This document shows, in pieces, positions 59,083-64,000 of a DNA stretch of 64,000 nt. The stretch comes from Deltaproteobacteria bacterium (GTDB lineage Bacteria > Myxococcota > Kuafuiibacteriia > Kuafuiibacteriales > Kuafuiibacteriaceae): contig JACKEN010000022.1 of NCBI GenBank assembly GCA_020632995.1, positions 12,228 through 76,227 on the forward strand, in the 5' to 3' direction. The translations under genes were made by a program, and so were the position numbers. How positions within the stretch are numbered: position 1 is the stretch's first letter; each line of letters starts with the position of its first letter. Under the pieces are notes generated by a model. It worked only from the letters and a program-made list of their open reading frames with translations. It was not told the DNA's origin and did not search any database.

Positions 59083-60748
59083 ATGTGCTCCATCTTCGGC
59101 ATCCTCGACATCAAGCACGACGCGGCGCGGCTGCGCGAGACCGCCCTCGCCATGTCGAAGCTCCTCCGCCACCGCGGGCCCGACTGGTCGGGCATCTACG
59201 CGTCCGAGCGCGCGATCCTCGCCCACGAGCGCCTGGCCATCGTCGACGTGAACCACGGCGCCCAGCCGCTGTACAGCCCGGGGCGCAGCCACGTGCTCGC
59301 GGTGAACGGCGAGATCTACAACCACCGCGATCTGAAGGCTCGCTTGCAGAAGCCGTTCGAGTTCGCGACCGAGTCGGACTGCGAGGTGATCCTGGCGTTG
59401 TACGCCGAGAAGGGCGCCCGAGCTCCTCGACGACCTCAACGGGATCTTCGCGTTCGTGCTCTACGACGAGGAGCGGACTCGTACCTCATCGGGCGCGACC
59501 ACCTGGGCATCATCCCCCTGTACTGGGGCAAGGACGCCGAGGGGCGGCGCTACGTGGCGTCGGAGATGAAGGCCCTGGTGCCGGTGTGCACCGAGATCGA
59601 GGAGTTCCCGCCCGGCTGCTACTACGTGAGCGGGGACGAGGGCCCCACCCGCTACTATCACCGCAGCTGGATGAGCTTCGACGCGGTGCAAGACGCATTG
59701 ACGGACCGGGTGGCGCTCCGCACCGGCCTCGAGGAGGCGGTGCGCCGGCAGCTCATGTGCGACGTGCCCTACGGGGTGCTGCTCTCGGGCGGCCTCGACT
59801 CGTCGATCATCTCGGCCCTCGCCACCAAGCTCGCCGCGCGGCGGGTGGAGGACGACGAGCGGAGCCCGGCCTGGTGGCCGCGGGTCCACTCCTTCGCGAT
59901 CGGGCTCGACGGCTCCCCCGACCTCGCCGCGGCGAAGTTGGTGGCGGACCACCTGGGCACCGCGCACCACGGCTTCACGTACACCGTCCAGGAGGGCCTG
60001 GACGCGGTGCGCGACGTGATCCACCACGTGGAGACCTACGACGTCACCACCATCCGCGCCTCGACCCCGATGTACCTGATGGCGCGGAAGATCCGGGCCA
60101 TGGGCATCAAGATGGTGCTCTCGGGCGAGGGCGCGGACGAGATCTTTGCAGGCTACCTTTACTTCCACAAGGCGCCGAGCCCGCGGGACCTGCACGAGGA
60201 GTCGGTGCGCAAGGTGCTCGCGCTCCACCAGTTCGACTGCGCGCGCGCGAACAAGAGCATGGCGGCGTGGGGGGTCGAGGCCCGGGTGCCCTTCCTCGAC
60301 AAGGTCTTCCTCGACACCGCGATGGCGGTGAACCCGAAGGACAAGATGTGCGGGGGCGGCAAGATGGAGAAGCAGCTCCTCAGGGAGTGCTTCGGGCACG
60401 AGCTGCCCGCGCAGGTCGCCTGGCGTCAGAAGGAGCAGTTCTCCGGACGGCGTCGGCTACGGCTGGATCGACAGCCTCAAGGCGATGGCGGCGGAGAAGG
60501 TCTCGGCCGCGGACCTCGCCGGCGCGGCGGAGCGCTTCCCGCACAACCCGCCGAACACCGCGGAGGGCTACCTGTTCCGCAGCATCTTCGAGGAGCTCTT
60601 CCCCCACCCCGACGCGGCGCGCTGCGTGCCCGGCGGGCCCTCGGTGGCGTGCTCCAGCCCCACCGCGGTGCTGTGGGACAAGGCGTTCCAGGAGATGGTC
60701 GACCCATCCGGGCGCGCGGTGCGGGGCGTACACAAGGACGCCTACTAG
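59083..60748 (+). CDS. asnB: Asparagine synthetase B, glutamine-hydrolysing (three frameshifts near 59,418, 59,475 and 60,445)
   Basis: About 555 residues once joined. The N-terminal class II amidotransferase starts MCSIFGIL with the nucleophile Cys2 after Met removal, followed by HRGPDWSGIY and AVNGEIYNHRDL. After shifts the sequence resumes ELLDDLNGIFAFVLYDEER and YLIGRDHLGIIPLYWG. The synthetase domain has LLSGGLDSSIIS (ATP pyrophosphatase P-loop), SGEGADEIFAGYLYF and WGVEARVPFLD. The last shift separates QFS from GVGYGWID. The enzyme makes asparagine from aspartate, glutamine and ATP. Three shifts in one conserved gene argue for sequencing error, because the residues flanking each are intact. 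Confidence 0.9.
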
Positions 60749-60828
60749 GGGTTTATGCGCCATCGCAGGGCGATGATCAGGGATTTCGGCCCGCCAAATG
60801 ATCCGCTAATGTAGGCGTTGGCCACACC

Positions 60829-63800
60829 ATGCCGCGCGTTCCCCCCAAGTCGAGAGGTTTCATCGAGCGCGCCGCCGCGGCGCGGATCCAAGCCCGGGGC
60901 GAGCAGGCCGGGGCGAACCCGCAGGCTGGCTTGCCGGTCGGGCTCGGGCCTCGGGCCGCAGCGAAGCCGGCGGCGGTGGCCGCCCTGGTCGAGGCCCAGG
61001 TCCCAGAGAAGATCGCCAAGCAGCACGGCACCGCGCTCAGCGCGGCGGTGGGGGACATCGGCGCCCTGGCCGCGGTGGGGCGGCGGCTGGAGGGGCACCA
61101 CGCCAAGCAGTTCGGGCGGGTCCTGGAGGGGGTCTACAAGCTCCTCGGGCGTGCCCTCGACGCCGCGCCGCCGGAGGCGCGGGCGGGCATCGTGCAGGCC
61201 AGCTTGCCAGAGCTCCGCGGCCTGGTGGACGCGGTGGGGCCCACCGAGCTCCTCGGCCCGGTGATGACCGGCCTGAGCGGGCTTGTGGATCACGGCCTGC
61301 GCCTCGAGGCGAAGGGTCGCCTCGCGCCCAGCCCGGACGAGCGGCAGAGCATGTTCGCCGACGCCGCGGCCGGGATGCGCGCGCTGCTCGCGCGCTACGC
61401 GGGGCGCGACGGGCTCGCGGTGGCCGCGAGCTGTCTGCCGGTGCTGGCCGAGCACGCGGAGCGGGCCACCGCCGGCCTCACCCCGAAGGGTCGGGCGCCG
61501 ATCTGGGACTCCGCGATCGCGCTCCTCCTCGCGCCCGCGCCGGCCGAGGGGCCCTGGGCCTGGCAGGCCGCGCGCCTCACCCGCGGGGTGGCCGACGCCA
61601 TGCGGGCGGGGCGGCGGGGTCGACGGCCTTCGAGCTGCCCGTTCCCTCGGGCGGGACGTGCCAAGTACCTCCGAAGACCCAGGGCGCGAGCGGGAGCCAC
61701 GAGGCTGCCTGACAGCCTGCGCGCACGGGTGCAGGCCCCGGCCGGGGAACAACCCCAACCGGGCAGGCGGCAGGGACTGCTCCAGGGCCGACGACGCGGT
61801 TGGTGGCAGCGCGGCCAAGCCAGCGGGGCGGCGCGCCGACTGGCGGAGGCGCTCTTCGCCGCGGCCGAGCAGCACCTGGCCCGGGATCCCGGCGCGGTGG
61901 CCGCGCTGGCCGGCGTGGTCGCGCGCCTGGCGGGGTCCCCGGCGGCGCAACAGGCCTTGCAGTTCATCGCGGCTCAGGCGGGGCGTCTTTTCGCGCCGGA
62001 GCGCGCGGCGGCGCTGGTCGCGGTGGCCGAGGCCAGGTCAGGGGTGGCGCTGGCCGCCCGGCTGGTCGAGGCGTTGACGGATCAGGCGGTGCCGCAGGAC
62101 AGCCTGCGCGGGCTCGACGACGCCTCGGCCCTGCTCGTGGCCGTCACCGCGGCGGAGCAGCAGGCGGTGGGGCACCTGGCCGCCCTGGCCGCTCGGGCGG
62201 GCGAGCCGATGGACCGCCCCGCGACGACCCTCGCGGCCTTCGCGCGGAGCTACACCCAGGCGGTGGCCGCGTTGGCGCCCCAGCTCGGGGAGCGCCCCGC
62301 CCTGGCGGCCGCGGTGGCGCGGGCGGTCGAGGCCACCCCCGAGCCCGGGCCGCGGGTGGCGGCGATGGCGGCCCAGCTGGCCCTGGTGGCCGAGACCATG
62401 CCCAAGGTGCGGCTGGAGGAGGTGCTCCTCGACGCGGGTGGGCTCCCTGGCGTCGCTGCCCTGAGCGAGCCGGGCCGGACCCGCTTCGGCCCGCCCGTGA
62501 ACTTCCTCGAGCCCCTCCTGCGGGAGGCGAGCCCGAAGCTGGCGGGCGACGCGGGGCGTCAGCTCGAGCTGACGCGAATCGCAATCAGCCTTGCGGACAT
62601 CATGAGCGGGATCGCGGGGGACGCGAACCCCCTGTTCTCGCGGGTGCGACAGGACCTGAGCGCGGCGGTGGCCGAGCCCAAGCGCCTCGCGGGGAGCCAG
62701 GGCGGGGGCATGGTGGCGCTCCGGGCGGGGCAGGGCGCGCCGACCCTCGCCGGCACGTTCTCGAGGCTCGCGGCCCTGCCGCCGGACCTCGTGCTGACCG
62801 CGGCGCTGCACCTGGACGCGAAGCAGCAAGCCTGGTTGCAGGAGAAGTTCTCGAAGCGGATAGGCCTGAACGCGGCGCGACAGCTGCGCGACACCGTGTG
62901 CGCCGCGGTCGAGACCCAGAACATGGGGTTGATCGACGCCCTGCGGACCACCACCTCGTCCTCGAAGGCGATCTCGGGCGTCACCCGCGAGGTCGCGATG
63001 CAGTTCCGGGCCGGCAAGCTGGCGGAGGTGGACTTCGCCGCGCTGGAGGCCGGTCTGCGGGCGGGTGGGGATCCGGTGGCGGAGCAGGAGGGCGCGCGCC
63101 TCGCGGCCCAGATCCAGGGGCTGGATCTCGCCGCGCTCACCGAGGGCAAGCTCGACCCGCAGGGGGTGGCCGACGTGATGGCGTGCAGCCAGATCGTGGG
63201 CATGATGCTGACGCAGTTCGTGGACGGCTTTCAGCCGCCGTTGGACACCGAGCTCGAGTACGGGGAGCTGCGGGCCCCGCTCCTGGACGTGCTGAAGAAC
63301 GTGGCTTCGGGCAACTGGCCTGCCGCGAAGTACGAGGGTGAGGTCAACCGCCGCATCATGAATCGGCTGCCCGCCGAGGCGCAGGCCGTCTGGCGCGAGA
63401 CCGACGTCACCTACGCCCAGCCGCCCGCGGCGGACGCGGTGGTGGACGCTCAGCTCCAGCACGCCGTCACCCTGCTGCGGGGGATGATGAAGACGCTCCC
63501 CGCGGGCGCTCGGCTCGAGGTCCCGGGGATGGGGCTCGCGTGGAACCGGGACTCCTACGACGCGGTCGTGGACAAGCAGGTGCAGCTCCTCAGGACCCTC
63601 CGAGAGGCCGAGAAGGGGAGCGACGCGCACCGCGCGGCGGGCAGGGCCCTCGGGCCGGTGCGCAGCGCGGCGGCCGTCCTCGAGCTCTACCTGGCCCTGC
63701 AAGATGCATTGACGAAGGCCGAGCTCTCGCCGAGCGACGCGCTCCGCGGCCTGTCCGGGACCCTCGAGGCGAGCAAGGGCGCGCTCGGCAAGGTGGCCTC

Positions 63801-64000
63801 CCCGGCCTTCGCCCAGGCCCTGGACGAGGTCCTTGACGCGGTGCGGGGGATCGCGCCGAGGAAGCGCGAGGGCTCCTACGCGGCGGACGAGGACACCCTG
63901 CCCGCCCTCATCACCTCCCACCAGAGCGGCTGCCTGAGCGCGGGCTGGGGCGTCCGCATCTGGGGCCTCCCGGGCGCGGCGGCGGACGCGAACATCAGGA
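60829..64000 (+). CDS. Very large protein of unknown function (partial, continues past right edge)
   Basis: An open frame starts at ATG (MPRVPPKSRGFIERAAA) and stays open for 1057 codons to the window end, with no stop and with natural composition. No signal or membrane segment is clear. The body is Ala/Leu-rich helices (KQHGTALSAAVGDIGALAAV, LAEALFAAAEQHLARDP, TLAGTFSRLAALPPDLVL), followed by ISGVTREVAMQFRAGKLAE and a late GWGVRIWGLPGAA segment. Residues about 260-335 (61,610-61,830) are abruptly Arg/Pro-rich and better-looking in another frame, which suggests two compensating indels or an insertion there. No family was recognised. A large effector or scaffold is possible. Confidence 0.72.
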   Translation, partial: MPRVPPKSRGFIERAAAARIQARGEQAGANPQAGLPVGLGPRAAAKPAAVAALVEAQVPEKIAKQHGTALSAAVGDIGALAAVGRRLEGHHAKQFGRVLEGVYKLLGRALDAAPPEARAGIVQASLPELRGLVDAVGPTELLGPVMTGLSGLVDHGLRLEAKGRLAPSPDERQSMFADAAAGMRALLARYAGRDGLAVAASCLPVLAEHAERATAGLTPKGRAPIWDSAIALLLAPAPAEGPWAWQAARLTRGVADAMRAGRRGRRPSSCPFPRAGRAKYLRRPRARAGATRLPDSLRARVQAPAGEQPQPGRRQGLLQGRRRGWWQRGQASGAARRLAEALFAAAEQHLARDPGAVAALAGVVARLAGSPAAQQALQFIAAQAGRLFAPERAAALVAVAEARSGVALAARLVEALTDQAVPQDSLRGLDDASALLVAVTAAEQQAVGHLAALAARAGEPMDRPATTLAAFARSYTQAVAALAPQLGERPALAAAVARAVEATPEPGPRVAAMAAQLALVAETMPKVRLEEVLLDAGGLPGVAALSEPGRTRFGPPVNFLEPLLREASPKLAGDAGRQLELTRIAISLADIMSGIAGDANPLFSRVRQDLSAAVAEPKRLAGSQGGGMVALRAGQGAPTLAGTFSRLAALPPDLVLTAALHLDAKQQAWLQEKFSKRIGLNAARQLRDTVCAAVETQNMGLIDALRTTTSSSKAISGVTREVAMQFRAGKLAEVDFAALEAGLRAGGDPVAEQEGARLAAQIQGLDLAALTEGKLDPQGVADVMACSQIVGMMLTQFVDGFQPPLDTELEYGELRAPLLDVLKNVASGNWPAAKYEGEVNRRIMNRLPAEAQAVWRETDVTYAQPPAADAVVDAQLQHAVTLLRGMMKTLPAGARLEVPGMGLAWNRDSYDAVVDKQVQLLRTLREAEKGSDAHRAAGRALGPVRSAAAVLELYLALQDALTKAELSPSDALRGLSGTLEASKGALGKVASPAFAQALDEVLDAVRGIAPRKREGSYAADEDTLPALITSHQSGCLSAGWGVRIWGLPGAAADANIR

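Noticed and set aside
60820..60834. TTGGCCACACCATGC as a sigma54 promoter before the large right-edge gene
   Set aside because: The distance between GG and GC is one base short of the invariant spacing and the motif overlaps the start codon.
62038..63921. 627-codon minus-strand open frame
   Set aside because: It is the mirror of the large plus-strand gene; its translation is rich in Arg, His and Gln as expected for antisense of GC-rich coding DNA, while the plus frame has natural composition.

Overview
The window is GC-rich, densely coded bacterial DNA. It most likely comes from a myxobacterium (Myxococcota, Polyangia-like). The support is a MYXO-CTERM-like tail on a secreted protease, Myxococcus-type cysteine-rich (DUF4215) repeats, a Ser/Thr kinase with a PEGA tail, several sigma54 activators (one with a clear FHA module), DUF1592/DUF1552 proteins, bacterial annexin repeats and an abundance of lipoproteins. 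Many gene junctions are 4-base overlaps (ATGA, GTGA, TTGA). No rRNA, tRNA, CRISPR array or insertion sequence was seen.

Layout. 0-6.7 kb: end of a possible oxidoreductase, a wax-ester/diacylglycerol acyltransferase, then a DUF1592-DUF1552-cytochrome-like-barrel export operon. 6.7-10.5 kb (minus): a large DUF4215 lipoprotein and a MYXO-CTERM protease. 10.6-14 kb: an orphan Imm21 immunity gene, a lysine-ketoglutarate-reductase-like enzyme, an SMI1 remnant and a hydrolase. 14.1-17.5 kb (minus): a PspF-like activator, an NfeD-like protein and a flotillin, with a sigma54-type promoter before the NfeD gene. 17.6-22.3 kb: five overlapping genes for HEAT-repeat lipoproteins, a collagen-like Gly-rich protein and a HEAT plus CsgG/FlgO-like lipoprotein. 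22.36-24.6 kb: two palindromic operators, a BlaI repressor and a BlaR1-like M56 protease fused to a lytic transglycosylase and an M23 endopeptidase. 24.6-30.6 kb: di-haem oxidoreductase, 5'-nucleotidase and acyl-CoA dehydrogenase. 30.7-36.2 kb: Ser/Thr kinase, membrane protein, RCC1-like lipoprotein and a sigma54 activator. 36.3-38.8 kb: a sigma54-type promoter and three exported proteins (V8-like protease, small lipoprotein, RTX-like protein). 38.8-45.9 kb: GST, two unknown genes, GlsB-like protein, SRPBCC remnant, 4-alpha-glucanotransferase, PlsC-like acyltransferase and ABC-F ATPase. 46-50.1 kb: an annexin-repeat toxin-like protein and a candidate immunity gene. 50.1-54.8 kb (minus): FHA activator, methyltransferase, GT-C-like membrane protein and GT2 glycosyltransferase. 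54.9-58.5 kb: exported protein plus ABC ATPase/permease. 58.6-64 kb: CoA-binding protein, asparagine synthetase and a very large unknown protein running off the edge.

The strongest candidate for an undescribed system is the BlaI/M56-SLT-M23 locus, a self-repressed switch whose membrane protease carries two peptidoglycan-cleaving domains where BlaR1 carries its penicillin sensor. Next come the collagen-like/HEAT/CsgG-like operon and the five-annexin-repeat metallopeptidase toxin.

Caveat: from about 27 kb onward at least twelve genes are split by single- or double-base shifts (about fifteen sites), while almost none are seen before that. This looks more like assembly indels than gene decay. 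Those genes are given as one CDS with the shift positions stated.
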